NCBI GenBank assembly: GCA_024196135.1
Contig: JAMQCK010000567.1
Span: forward strand, 1 to 19,917
Direction: 5' to 3'
Source of the DNA: Pleurotus ostreatus/Saccharomyces cerevisiae fusant
Lineage: Eukaryota; Opisthokonta
Length of the DNA: 19,917 nt
Shown: positions 8,701-17,568 of the stretch, piece by piece
How positions within the stretch are numbered: position 1 is the stretch's first letter
Layout: every line of letters starts with the position of its first letter
The notes under the pieces: model-generated
The model's input: only the letters and a program-made list of their open reading frames with translations
Databases searched by the model: none
Told to the model about the DNA's origin: nothing
Made by a program: the position numbers and the translations under genes

Positions 8701-11700
8701 AGCTATGTACCTGCTCGGTAACCCGGATCACTATGCGTCGCACCGATTTAAGCCTTTCTTTTGGCATACGTACTTCAGACAAATTAAACTGTACTGGCAG
8801 GGAAACAGCGAGGGCTACGGGGAAGAGAGCGTACTTCTCGTCAAGAAGAAGGGAGCGGTGGTTGGCGTGTCTGAAGCTCAGAACTACACGTACCGAGGAG
8901 ATGCGCTTGAGAACTATAACCTGTATAGCTTTATGCTGAACTGCGAGCGGGTCTCCCTTCCGAAGCGCCAGAAGAAGGAAGCCAATCCCACCGACGTCAA
9001 CGGCCGGAAAGCATCAACGGTAGAGGACATAGTTGACGAAGAACACGGGGGCGCTAGCGACGTTGAGGACGAAGAGGTTGAAGACGACGACGATCCTTGG
9101 CTCGTACCTGATGATGACATGGACATCAACGATGGAGACGCGCGATTTCCGCGACCTCAAGAATCTGAAGACGACATGAGTGAAGGCGGAAACACGAGAT
9201 CGCAAAGCAAGGAAGACAACGGGCGCCCTTTCGATGAGTTCGACGACGACGAACCTGTGGATCCTTTGCCTGAAATCCTGGGTGAACCTCCGGCGAAGCG
9301 GTTGCCGGACTTTCATTACCCCTTCCGTAGGGGGCACTCGCTCGCGAGCTCCCATTGCATGAAGGAAAGACGAAAAGAGGATCCAATGCTGGTGTTGAAC
9401 TTCATGCGTCTATTGCCTCGAAGCGATAAGGGCAACCTCGACGAATACATCCAGGTAATGCTGATGCTTTTCAAACCCTGGAGACGCCCAGAAGACCTCA
9501 AGTCCGCAACGGAAACCTGGAAAGACGCGTTTGATAAGCATGTCTTTTCACCACGGCAGAGGCAGCTGATGAAGAACTTCAATTTGAGGTGGGAGTGCAT
9601 GGACGCGCGCGATGACTATCGGTCGAAGCAGAAAAGTGGAGAGGGCTGGGATGATCCGATGCCACTCACCGAAGAGGACGTGCAAGACATCGATTATGAC
9701 AATGATTGCAGAGATCACGTCGAGACCGTCTTCCCGACTACTCAAGCTGAATACGAAGAGATGAATACGTTGTACACCAAAAAGAAGACATCCTTTCTTG
9801 GCATGAAAGACATGATGGTTAAACACAGGTGGGACGTACCTATTGCTAGTATCACTGCGCCAGAGGGTCGAGTGGCCGTCAAGAGAACCGCAAAGAACTG
9901 GGCTGAAATTGTTCAAGACGCGAAGAAAGCAGCGATTGACGCGCAAGGAGTGCGCATTCTCGTCGTTCCTGAGAACAACCCTGTGATAGGCCCTGCCTAC
10001 GTAGTAAGCGTCGACATTGTTAACAAGGCGCTCTTGATGCGTACCTACGTCGCGCCCCTACAGCGAGGATTGGTAGATGCGGTTCTGAGAGACTTCTCCT
10101 TGAATGAGGATCAAGAGCGTGCGGTTCGTATCGCGGGCAATCACATCCTCACCCCCGGTTGTGGTCAGCTAATGATGTATATCGGCGGTATGGGAGGTAC
10201 CGGAAAATCTCGTGTGTTCCAGGCTATCCAAGCCGTCATTGATCGAGCCGACATCGGATCTGGATATCTTGTCATGGCTCCGACAGGAACCGCATCCAAT
10301 CTGGTTAACGGTTCGACTTACCACTCGACATTAGGGATATCGACCCTCAGAGAACAGACGATGACGGGGCGAGCAAAGGTCAAGCAGCGTATGAAGGGCA
10401 AAGGAACTTTGCTCATGGACGAGGCGTCTATGCTCGCGCACTACGAGAATTACAATGTTAGCAGGGCGACGTGTTTGGCGGTAGGCGTCACTGACGTACC
10501 GTATGGGGGTCTGAACATGATATTTGCCGGAGACTTTGCGCAGCAGCCTCCTGTAGTCGGAGGTGAGGAGGGCTCGTTGTATAGCAGGAAGGCTGGACGA
10601 TACGGCGCGGATGCGCGGAGCCAAAAGGCTGCGCTTGGGAAAGCCATTTGGCACTTATTCGTCGTCGTCGTCCTCTTGAAGCAAAATCATCGTCAGAGCG
10701 CGACAAGCGAGGATGATCTGCAATTTCAGGACTGCATGATGCGGATGAGGTTAAAAGTGTGTACGACCAAGAATCTTACCTGGATCGATTCCAGATGCGC
10801 TTTCTCTTCGTCGACAGACCTTTCGATCGCAGACGACCTATTCAGAAACGTGTCCGTGATCACCGCTCGCAACATTGTGAAAGACGCGATCAACGACATC
10901 GGCGTGCGTCGATTTGCCACAGAAAGCGGGCAAGAACTTATAGAATTCTTTTCTGAAGATTGGCTCCGTGTTAAAGGTCAGCAAGATAGACCGCTTAGCG
11001 GGTTCCTGCAGCATGAATTATGGCAGCAGCCACATTCCTTCTGCAAGGCGTACGTACCTGGGAAACTCTCCCTTTGCCGTGGAATGCCTGTCATGCTGCG
11101 CTACAACTCCGCCACCGAGTTATCGATGACGAAGGGTCAAGAGGGGATTGTGTATGACTGGCAAGAGTGTAGGGGTAGCCGCGGACAGAGAATGCTAGAT
11201 GTCCTCTTTGTCGAGTTAGTTACTCCGCCGAGAGCCGTCCAATTCCCGGGCTTACCTAAGAATGTCGTTCCTGTTACAAGGCAGAAGATGACCGTAGAGT
11301 GCATGCTGCCAAGGGTGTCGACGGGGAGCAAGTACATCTCCGTCTTAAGAGACCAAGTCCATGTCCTACCGAACTTTTCGATGACTGATTATGCGTCTCA
11401 GGGAAAGTCACGCGAGGTCAACGTCGTCGACTTACAGGACTGCGCTGACCACCATGCATACTACGTGGCGCTCTCGAGAGGTCGAACATCGGCGGGGACG
11501 TTGATCTTGCGAGGTTATAATCCTACTAAGATCCAAGGAGGTTGTAGCGGGGCATTACGCCAAGAATTCCGAGAGCTGGAGCTGTTGAATGAGATAACAA
11601 AGCTCCAGTACGAGGGCAAGCTACCAGCTGAGGTAACAGGCCATCGCAGAAAAGACTTGATCGCTTCCTTTCGGAAATGGAAGGGCGAGACGTACATGCC

Positions 11701-12850
11701 ACCGGAAATGCCGGAGGCGCTGGAGTGGACAGACGAGAAGCCTAAGTACAATGCCAGTGGAAATGTGACGAATCCAGAGGCATGGTTGGATTTTGAAGTA
11801 GCGCCTATTGATTGGCAGCTAATCACAGTTAAGGATACGAGGGGTGACCTGCCGCGTTCGGCAATGTCCGACGAATTTGTTCCCATCAGCAATTTTGTGG
11901 CGCCGTCTAGCTCACCTCCGAAGCGAAGCCGGGACAATGATACAAGCAGCTTGCCACCCCGAAAGCGCTCCAAGCCTGCGGCACCCACTAACGTCGTACC
12001 GACTACATCCGCACCTCCTCCCGTGCTGAGTCATGGAGCAATATGGACGGACAATAGTTGTGCGTACGACTGCGTCGCTACCCTGTTGGCGTGGGTAACC
12101 GCTGAGGCTCCCGGTGAGTGGCTGCCGCGCTTGGAACAGTGGGGAAGCGAGGGCTCTGTAATCCTATTTAGTGCTTTACAATCGCATCTGAGCGGAGGGC
12201 TTGGTCCTGATCTCAATGTAAGCGCAGTCAGAGACTGCATGCGCACTTTCTTGCATGATGCCGCCCCTGCAACTTTCGTGCCCGGTCAGTACACTGTCCT
12301 TCATTCTGTCCTGTCTCACTTGTTCAATGTAAGCAGGTCAGTCGCTACTACTACTACGCAATGCAAGAAGAACGCAAGTCATGACCTGCACGGCGTACCT
12401 GGTCAGCGCGTACGACACTTGACAGCGCCTGTGTTCGAAATTGAAAGTCAGCATGCTCGAGACGTAGGTAAGTGGTTTAAAGGGTCGGAATCGCCAGACA
12501 TTTGTAGTATCTGTGACATCAACGCGAAGCAAATCACTCGCTTGGAGCCTGACACGTCCTTCCTTTTCATCGAATTTGATCCCGGGCAAGGGCGAGTACT
12601 GCAGTCTTCTTTTTCCTTGCGCTTACCGCGCCAACAACGGAGATCCTACGTACTGAAAGGGATCATCTATTATGGCGAGGATCATTTTACTGTCAGACTC
12701 ATGCAGGGCTACCATCATATCTGGTACTACGATGGCTTATACGACAATGGTAGACTGGTATACGAAGGCTTAATGAGCGACTTCACTTCGCTGAGGACCG
12801 CATACGGTCGTCGTGCGGTCGCCCTCTTCTACGCTGCTATTGACTCCTAA
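5741..12850 (+). CDS. Helitron Rep-Pif1 helicase with C-terminal cysteine-peptidase-like domain
   Basis: Predicted 2369-residue rolling-circle transposase without introns (numbering from 5741; the frame is open back to 5261). In order: a CGVC...CSEC zinc-type pair (191-194, 245-248); a DUF6570-like segment (LALANNLWIGEVP, about 258-310); the Helitron Rep region with HLHSLLW (HUH-type metal site, His734 and His736); Cys-rich knuckles (about 813-870, including CKDKYCKFNKTGRCKARMPR); YITEYITK, with Tyr925 and Tyr929 three residues apart as in two-tyrosine Reps, and Lys932. An acidic linker follows (about 1093-1184). The Pif1/SF1B helicase has Walker A GGMGGTGKS (Lys1489), Walker B MDEASM (1560-1561), GDFAQQPPV (1597), TDYASQGKS (1882) and YVALSR (1908). 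A basic PPKRSR...PRKRSK linker (about 2060-2078) looks like a bipartite nuclear signal. The last 270 residues carry DNSCAYDC (Cys2107), GEDHFTVRL (His2315) and WYYDG (Asp2331), matching a papain-fold/USP-like peptidase triad. Rep nicks and joins DNA, the helicase unwinds it, and the peptidase role is unknown. Confidence 0.9.
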   Translation: MGGARDRQEFRIIQFYEIKPYVLRAPDAHVLEDWCYIYEDTIAADQVDREDMEDVIAAQIPPAALFMHLILAEAKKVCRLHDISVTWRGVAAGDLPDIGESHECTAGCASWTTLLRRIPPDEERTLLKVSKYEATRRAKPGYAQMRHDRYLRAKAAAPEPPFPPRPYSKELLHTITSDFIADSMAMEEAACGVCAELKPTKNLTNIRHVARHLPVLAVADVAIKDDGSRWEEDKPVLIPNAKYVCSECRPVVTKGVLPRLALANNLWIGEVPFVLRRLRYFERLLIQRVRHNALFVKVAGGYRKAIAHVISFPVESEKIYETLPPPKGDIEKVLAIMFTGPTPPSVDDYKSPRFAPLLVRHHAVRDALQYLIAHTPGWDDITVDEKALAQYSESVPPVTVVYRPSASNIAPEGRSSYDVADEHGVETGEIPFQVHGLTGDDLETKTHEELTALALDHFNANKGMLRIGHGERPESLYNNPLLYPKMFPWLFPFGRGGLGCTSDASSQRLRLSLKEHCRHLLMYYDKRFQLDPAFIFVAFSHFQIRDATTQSFLVARRSQFEEVSQRILSVDPTILQHIINRAKTGEKVIPATDEEKLCYRVLQDMESVAAKVDGSSAGRKWMRTEIWSLIAHLGSPIWYITIAPTDIKHPLCFYLADAEQAFKPNLQPPTTDEERDERFRAVVGNPVAGARFFHFAVQGFIKHVLGVDSGHDGIFGETSGYYATVEQQGRLTLHLHSLLWIRSSLSPSEIRERMKDFESEFCSQMVEYAEACHRGEFIDGTFEEISAHLKEVRKKRGYQNPTYTHPATPPEVYCVCAKRGCAECEETRKWVAKFKEEVNDILMRTNVHTCKDKYCKFNKTGRCKARMPRDVRTETGIDPNTGALRFKHLEPNMNDVCTVLSYLFRCNHDCSCLLSGSAVNHIVYYITEYITKMGPQTHVIFEVIKSVFDQNQDLLCSGGDGIEAARRLMTKIVNKLATKMELGGPIVAMYLLGNPDHYASHRFKPFFWHTYFRQIKLYWQGNSEGYGEESVLLVKKKGAVVGVSEAQNYTYRGDALENYNLYSFMLNCERVSLPKRQKKEANPTDVNGRKASTVEDIVDEEHGGASDVEDEEVEDDDDPWLVPDDDMDINDGDARFPRPQESEDDMSEGGNTRSQSKEDNGRPFDEFDDDEPVDPLPEILGEPPAKRLPDFHYPFRRGHSLASSHCMKERRKEDPMLVLNFMRLLPRSDKGNLDEYIQVMLMLFKPWRRPEDLKSATETWKDAFDKHVFSPRQRQLMKNFNLRWECMDARDDYRSKQKSGEGWDDPMPLTEEDVQDIDYDNDCRDHVETVFPTTQAEYEEMNTLYTKKKTSFLGMKDMMVKHRWDVPIASITAPEGRVAVKRTAKNWAEIVQDAKKAAIDAQGVRILVVPENNPVIGPAYVVSVDIVNKALLMRTYVAPLQRGLVDAVLRDFSLNEDQERAVRIAGNHILTPGCGQLMMYIGGMGGTGKSRVFQAIQAVIDRADIGSGYLVMAPTGTASNLVNGSTYHSTLGISTLREQTMTGRAKVKQRMKGKGTLLMDEASMLAHYENYNVSRATCLAVGVTDVPYGGLNMIFAGDFAQQPPVVGGEEGSLYSRKAGRYGADARSQKAALGKAIWHLFVVVVLLKQNHRQSATSEDDLQFQDCMMRMRLKVCTTKNLTWIDSRCAFSSSTDLSIADDLFRNVSVITARNIVKDAINDIGVRRFATESGQELIEFFSEDWLRVKGQQDRPLSGFLQHELWQQPHSFCKAYVPGKLSLCRGMPVMLRYNSATELSMTKGQEGIVYDWQECRGSRGQRMLDVLFVELVTPPRAVQFPGLPKNVVPVTRQKMTVECMLPRVSTGSKYISVLRDQVHVLPNFSMTDYASQGKSREVNVVDLQDCADHHAYYVALSRGRTSAGTLILRGYNPTKIQGGCSGALRQEFRELELLNEITKLQYEGKLPAEVTGHRRKDLIASFRKWKGETYMPPEMPEALEWTDEKPKYNASGNVTNPEAWLDFEVAPIDWQLITVKDTRGDLPRSAMSDEFVPISNFVAPSSSPPKRSRDNDTSSLPPRKRSKPAAPTNVVPTTSAPPPVLSHGAIWTDNSCAYDCVATLLAWVTAEAPGEWLPRLEQWGSEGSVILFSALQSHLSGGLGPDLNVSAVRDCMRTFLHDAAPATFVPGQYTVLHSVLSHLFNVSRSVATTTTQCKKNASHDLHGVPGQRVRHLTAPVFEIESQHARDVGKWFKGSESPDICSICDINAKQITRLEPDTSFLFIEFDPGQGRVLQSSFSLRLPRQQRRSYVLKGIIYYGEDHFTVRLMQGYHHIWYYDGLYDNGRLVYEGLMSDFTSLRTAYGRRAVALFYAAIDS

Positions 12851-12899
12851 TGGATCAAGCCAGTTGACGCAAGGTCGAACATCAACGTGGCGCACATGG

Positions 12900-12942
12900 C
12901 TAATCACGAACTAATCACGCGTACGCGCGCTCTTTCACGTGA
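12900..12942. repeat. Short direct repeats followed by palindromes
   Basis: CTAATCACG occurs at 12900-12908 and 12911-12919, followed by GCGTACGC (about 12918-12925) and TCACGTGA (12935-12942), 50 bp after the transposase stop codon. It could be a binding site cluster or a subterminal transposon motif. Confidence 0.45.
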
Positions 12943-13018
12943 CGTAGTACAGAAAGCGTACATATTGAATGTTACCCCGCTGCCGGTGCGCAATGGAGGT
13001 ACGTGTTAGCTTCTTCAA

Positions 13019-13035
13019 GACCTCCTTGCGAGGTC
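13019..13035. repeat. 6-bp stem-loop GACCTC-CTTGC-GAGGTC
   Basis: Perfect inverted repeat with a 5-nt loop, 170 bp after the transposase stop. It is the best simple hairpin in the 3' flank, but no CTRR follows within 15 nt, so it does not fit the usual Helitron 3' terminus. Confidence 0.4.
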
Positions 13036-13528
13036 AGCATGAAGATACCGCACACGCGTACATCAACATGACTCAGCGTGACCTGATCACGGGAACGTGG
13101 GACACCTGACAAACGTGAGAACATGCTTGACCGCTGGGGCTCCTTCGCGACGCGACCTACTAGTCTGCTTCTGAGGTCTCCGCCGATTGTACTTTGCTCT
13201 TTGTTGGTTTGCGACGATCAAACGCGTACATGCCTTGCGAGCCACTGGCTCGATCTATGACATACAGACTGTGAAGTTTGACATCGACTTCCTCATGCTC
13301 CTTGGCGGCATCCTTTCGCACATTCATGCTTACAGTCTTGTCTGCCTTTCATCAACCCACTTCCTGACATGAGTGAGCGCTTATTCACTTGCACACAAGG
13401 CGTGAAGGCTCCTTTCCGATCTGTCTTCCACCGTGACCGTTTTGCCAATCGACGCCTCGTGAGCGGAAATGCAAAGGTGGGCCGCAATCTGCATCCGTCC
13501 ATCTTTGCTCCTGATCACCGTCTCCATC

Positions 13529-14940
13529 ATGGCCGCCACTTCTTCCGCTCTCCAAAACCTCGCTCTCGAGCTCATTGCGCGCATATGTGCCTGCTGCTGT
13601 CCGGAGGACCTCCGAAACCTCGCCAATACCTGCAGAACCATGTTCTACGTCTCCCGCGCCTTACGCTGGCATCGGATCAGCGTCAACGAAGACCAGTACT
13701 TTGAGTTCAGGGAGTGGCTCCTTGCGGAGGAGCGCAGAACACCGGACGGTATGTCGAGTACTACTGTGAAGCCTTGGTTGCTGACGTCTGCGGCGTAAAG
13801 TATCCTTGCAGTGGCGGCTTATACCGGGGCTCAACACCAGCGTCGCCATCCCTCGTGAGTTCCTTCCCGTCCTTTGCGCCTGTGCGCTTACCCATTCATA
13901 GCTTCGGCCGAACGTGATTTTGATCGGTACATTCGCGATCTCGTTTTGCCCTGCAACTGGACGAGGGATACGATTGCGATGGTTAAACTTCTGGCTGCCA
14001 TCGCGCCCGCTAATCTGAAGGCCATAGTCTTCGGGAGCGGAGGGCGTGCTGCTTGGTACGTCGACATGAAGGCGATATGGACATCCCCTACAATGGACGA
14101 CCTGATGGCGCCTGTCTCGACTATGACGATCTTTAACGCCCCTCGAGTGGGCCTGCATTTCCTCCTCTGTCGTGTTCCTCCGTCCATTGGGAGACCGATG
14201 TCTGCCCTCCTCAAGTCCGTGAACATCAAGGCGTCCCCTCTTGTCACCGATAGCTGGAGCGATCCAACCGAGCCCATGGGATGGCCAGCCGAACACGGCG
14301 ACGAGGACGTACGCGTTGTCATGGCCGCTGACGCCCTGGAAATCGACTTAAGAGAAGGGATCCGGGATCTCGTCAAGTTCATCTACTTTCCCTCACTCGT
14401 ACGCCTCACCCTATATACGGGCCACCTTTATTCCGGTGACTGGCAGGTAGTAGAGCGCCTCCTCTGCGACTGCGCCCCTCAGCTGCGAACTCTTCGCCTG
14501 TACGCAGGCAATTACACACGTAAGACCGTACGCACATGTCCTGCTTTTACTGAAGGCCGTCTGTCAGAACGCGACACCAACTTTACGACTTTCTCCTGTC
14601 TTCTGACAGAGCTGTCTACCGTCGTCGTGCATTGGGCGCTGGTTCATCATCTTGAGGGGATCAATGGACTCATTCTCCCCGGTCAAGTCGAGCTCGTGGT
14701 TGAGAACTACGACGCAAACTCTGCCGAGGAGGACGAGTACGAGCGCGCAGGACCTGTCCTTCATTTGCCTCATTGGCGCCGAGTGGCGTTCAAGTACATG
14801 CTTGCCGAGGGCTCAGGTGAGTACTGTTCTGCACTCCTGTAATCTTCGCTCACCAACGCATAGGTTCCCAAGCACTGCGAGCGCAACGTCTGACGCAGCT
14901 CCGGAACAAAGCTGGCGTGCCGTGGATTGTCTTCGTGTAA
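13529..14940 (+). CDS. F-box-like protein (first of three), four or five exons
   Basis: Exons 13529-13748, 13801-13854, 13902-14816 and 14864-14940 give 421 residues. Introns are 52, 47 and 47 nt with GTATGT, GTGAGT and GTGAGT donors, and phases agree throughout. The N-terminus LQNLALELIARICACC, then PEDLRNLANTCRTM, fits the F-box pattern (L..L.LEL...I...). The rest resembles the divergent LRR-like bodies of mushroom F-box proteins, for example LRTLRLYAGNYT. F-box proteins usually act as substrate adaptors of SCF ubiquitin ligases; the target here is unknown. An in-frame upstream ATG at 13469 would add 20 residues, and 13529 was preferred because it starts directly before the F-box. A 48-nt segment (14520-14567: GTAAGA donor, TACTGA branch, GTCAG acceptor) could be a further intron without changing frame, giving 405 residues. 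The C-terminal exon is short (25 codons). Confidence 0.72.
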
Positions 14941-15109
14941 TGATTGCTTGTACTTGTTGCTTTAATGGACCCGACAGAACCTGTCGCATTTTTACTCACC
15001 TACGGTCCTTCGTCACCCTGCAGCTTTGTAAACTTTCACCTGCGTTTTGATGGGCGGCACGGGCGCTTAATGTTGGATCATATGATCGTGGAGAACCTCC
15101 TTTCTCCTT

Positions 15110-16642
15110 ATGGCAAGTGACGTCGTCGCCCTCGCCTCTCTTGCCACATACATCCATAACACGATGCTGAGCACTACGCTTGCTCGCACACTTCGCTCCG
15201 TCGACTCCGCTACCGCAGAACAGGAGATTAGGGCCAACTCATATCCTACAAGTGACGTCCGCCGCTTTCAACACTGGGCGGCCTTGTCGACTGAACTCGA
15301 GCAGTCACTCGCAGAGTGCGACACCGAGCTCACTAAACTCGCCGAAATCAAAACCGCTCTTACAGCGCGTCTCAATACTCTGCGGTCCCTTCAGTCGCCT
15401 ATCCGGCAGCTGTCCGACGACGACCTCTCTTGCATTTTTGATCGACTCGCACACACTCTCGAAGACCCTTCTGACCGCGCCGCCTACTTCGCTAGAACGA
15501 TATGCAAAGTCTGCTTCAGGTGGAACCTCGTCGCGCATACCATGGTTAACATCTGGACGTACTTGAGGCTCCAGCATAATCGCCTGGTGCCCGCCGCTGG
15601 GCGCACCTTACGGAGGAGTCAATGGGCTCACTTTCCGTATCAGGTGTCCCTATGCAGAGCGGCGCCTATTCACGTGAAATGGGACTACCTGGGCGGCTTT
15701 GAGGACCTTTCTCAGCTCGCGGGAATGTGGAAGGATCGATTTGCCTCGCTAGTCGTCTACATGCCCTGGAGCAACGTGTCTGTGCTTTCAGAACACAATT
15801 TCCGCTGCCTTCGCCGGCTCCACCTCGTTCTCTTCCACTCTCAGGGCGTTGGACTGGCAGCCCTTGGCTCTCTTTCGCATCTGGAGGACCTCCGTCTCTG
15901 CGGCGACGGGCCAACCGGCGTTGCTCGTCTCGAAGACGCCTTCTTCTGTCTACCCTCTCTTCGCCATTTGCGCGTCGACATGGACCCGCCCCTAACATCC
16001 TCCTACATCGAGCACTCTCTGGCTGGCTCGTCTCTTAACTTGGTGACTCTGCATATCAAGACAGGCCTTATCATTGACTGCCCTCCGACGCCTGCTCATC
16101 CTATAAATCTTCCGCGCCTCATCGACCTCCTTCTCGAAAGCAACGCCTGCTCGCTACTTCGATCGTTACGGCCTTCTATGCTCAAGGTCCTCTGCCTGCG
16201 CGATGTTAACGTGCGCGACGACTTGAAGGGCTCCTTATTCGAGGCGTTGCATGCGATGCTCGCTACCGCAAACGCAGGGTCGACATTGACGTCCTTGTCT
16301 CTGGGTAACGTAACGACCTCAGCCGCTAGCGAAGGACCCGCTGTTCACCTCTGTCTATCTCTGCTGTCCAACGTCACTACGATTCTGGTTGACCCCGGCC
16401 TGTCCACCGACGACGGTTGGAACATTGGAGACGTCGTCGCCCATACCCTCACTGTCACCGCAGATGCCGCTTACATGCCCAATCTCCAAGTCGCTACCTT
16501 CGGCCACTGTCGAACACGTGCGTCTGCTTCACTCGTACATGCCTTCTATGTTTCCAGGATAAAGCCGCAGTTCATTGGCACGACTGCCGTGAAAGAGCTA
16601 CGTATTCTTTACACGGACGCTACGTTTTCAGAACCGCATTGA
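15110..16642 (+). CDS. F-box protein (second of three), probably truncated by in-frame TGA
   Basis: An uninterrupted 510-codon frame. Residues about 50-100 form a heptad-like helix (LSTELEQSLAECDTELTKL) directly followed by the F-box, SPIRQLSDDDLSCIFDRLA, and by CKVCFRWNLVAHTMVNIWTY, the usual 'C..C..W...A......W' continuation of mushroom F-box proteins. LRR-like strands follow (SLSHLEDLRLCG, LPSLRHLRVDMD, LKVLCLRDVNV). The start is 15110 or the in-frame ATG at 15164. The frame ends ILYTDATFSEPH, then TGA at 16640-16642, but the same frame then stays open for 84 codons with plausible protein sequence, so the stop looks secondary. No intron that removes it was found. Likely an SCF adaptor by family; possibly a pseudogene. 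Confidence 0.7.
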   Translation: MASDVVALASLATYIHNTMLSTTLARTLRSVDSATAEQEIRANSYPTSDVRRFQHWAALSTELEQSLAECDTELTKLAEIKTALTARLNTLRSLQSPIRQLSDDDLSCIFDRLAHTLEDPSDRAAYFARTICKVCFRWNLVAHTMVNIWTYLRLQHNRLVPAAGRTLRRSQWAHFPYQVSLCRAAPIHVKWDYLGGFEDLSQLAGMWKDRFASLVVYMPWSNVSVLSEHNFRCLRRLHLVLFHSQGVGLAALGSLSHLEDLRLCGDGPTGVARLEDAFFCLPSLRHLRVDMDPPLTSSYIEHSLAGSSLNLVTLHIKTGLIIDCPPTPAHPINLPRLIDLLLESNACSLLRSLRPSMLKVLCLRDVNVRDDLKGSLFEALHAMLATANAGSTLTSLSLGNVTTSAASEGPAVHLCLSLLSNVTTILVDPGLSTDDGWNIGDVVAHTLTVTADAAYMPNLQVATFGHCRTRASASLVHAFYVSRIKPQFIGTTAVKELRILYTDATFSEPH

Positions 16643-17518
16643 CACGACTTCTTTCTCGTGAATAATTATCCTCGATGGTCCAAACGTATCCCGCACATGC
16701 GTACTTTGCGCGACCTATCGGCCAAAAATATCACGCTCTCCGGAACCATCCTTGGGTCACCCTGCGCCACAAAGTGTGACCCCCTTCGCGTGACCGAGTC
16801 TGGCCGCCAACTTGGCGCACGCGTCCATGACTTCCGCCTCTTCCAGTATCTGCTGCCTGCCGAACCATGCTCGAAGACACAACAACTGATATAATAAGCA
16901 ATACGCCTCCCGAAATGCCGTTCACTCACCGGCTGACCCTGTGAGTCCCCCGATTCGCGCTCACCTCGCGAGATTGCACACCATCGCTCATGACGGGCCT
17001 AACCCGTTGTCTGAGTCGTTGCAAGGTCTTGACGCATCTTTCTCCGGTCCAGGCGCGGAGCGCAATCGCAAATGGGCGAATGTCTTAGACGCTTCGCAAA
17101 CCTGGACTCTTCTCCTCTACTTGCACCCGCGCTTCACCTCCCGCGACTATACTCTCTGCTTCTTCATTTGGCCGTCCTTCACTCATGCTTCACCTACATT
17201 GCCTGCTTCTCCACTCGCCACGCTTCTGTACGACCGCCTCAAAGTGCACCGACGCTGGTCTTGTGCAAGCGCCGTGTCTGTGCGTGTAACCCGTCAATAC
17301 CATACTCACCCTCCTCGCTCATCCCGTGCCTCACCTTTTGCGTCAACAGTTGCCCATTCCGTCCGGCCCCCATCTACATAGAGGACCTTTCGCTATTCGT
17401 TGCCTCTTCCGAAATGGTCGACGGCTTCCCTGGACCTCCCATCACACCCTTCCTGCTGGAGCCCTTTGACGCTTCCGCAATGTCTTACTTCGGCTGCCCG
17501 TCCACGATCACTGCCTAG
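16643..17518 (+). pseudogene. Decayed C-terminal tail of the second F-box gene
   Basis: After the TGA the F-box frame continues as VNNYPRWSKRIPHMRTLRDL to a double stop (TAATAA) at 16892-16897. Further on, F-box/LRR-like fragments occur in three different frames: LTRCLSRCKVLTHLS (about 17000-17043), SGPGAERNRKWANVL (about 17043-17087) and LRRFANLDS...LHLPRLYSLLLHLAVLHS (about 17081-17183). The last frame, which is also that of the upstream ORF, stays open to TAG at 17518. Read in order they resemble one LRR tail broken by frame changes. A perfect 7-bp inverted repeat GGGTCAC/GTGACCC (16754-16760, 16776-16782) lies inside. Alternative: unannotated introns rather than decay. Confidence 0.45.
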
Positions 17519-17568
17519 ACGCGTCCAGAATCCATCTCGGTGGTCAACGGCGACTTCGCCCTACGAAG

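Larger units (their letters stand above)
5261..13170 (+). mobile_element. Autonomous-type Helitron (rolling-circle transposon), ends not resolved
   Basis: The element is defined by its Rep-helicase gene (5741-12850), which is intact. Helitrons lack terminal inverted repeats; they usually begin TC, end CTRR after a short hairpin, and insert between A and T. I could not place either end with confidence, so the limits given are only a rough envelope. A CTAG followed by T at 13160-13163 is a weak 3' candidate. Confidence 0.6.
12851..13528. other. Helitron 3' flank, no gene seen
   Basis: No supported coding sequence. It holds two CTAATCACG copies at an 11-bp spacing (12900-12908, 12911-12919), the palindromes GCGTACGC and TCACGTGA within the next 30 bp, and a perfect 6-bp stem-loop GACCTC/GAGGTC with a 5-nt loop (13019-13035). 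It probably contains the 3' end of the Helitron and the promoter of the F-box gene, but no TATA box was found. Confidence 0.5.

Noticed and set aside
13140..13164. CTAG|T at 13160-13164 as the Helitron 3' end
   Set aside because: The preceding palindrome TCGCGACGCGA leaves almost no loop, so it is not a convincing terminal hairpin; CTRR-T occurs often by chance.
13661..14296. 211-codon minus-strand open frame opposite the first F-box gene
   Set aside because: Antisense shadow in GC-rich coding sequence; the plus-strand gene model is coherent.
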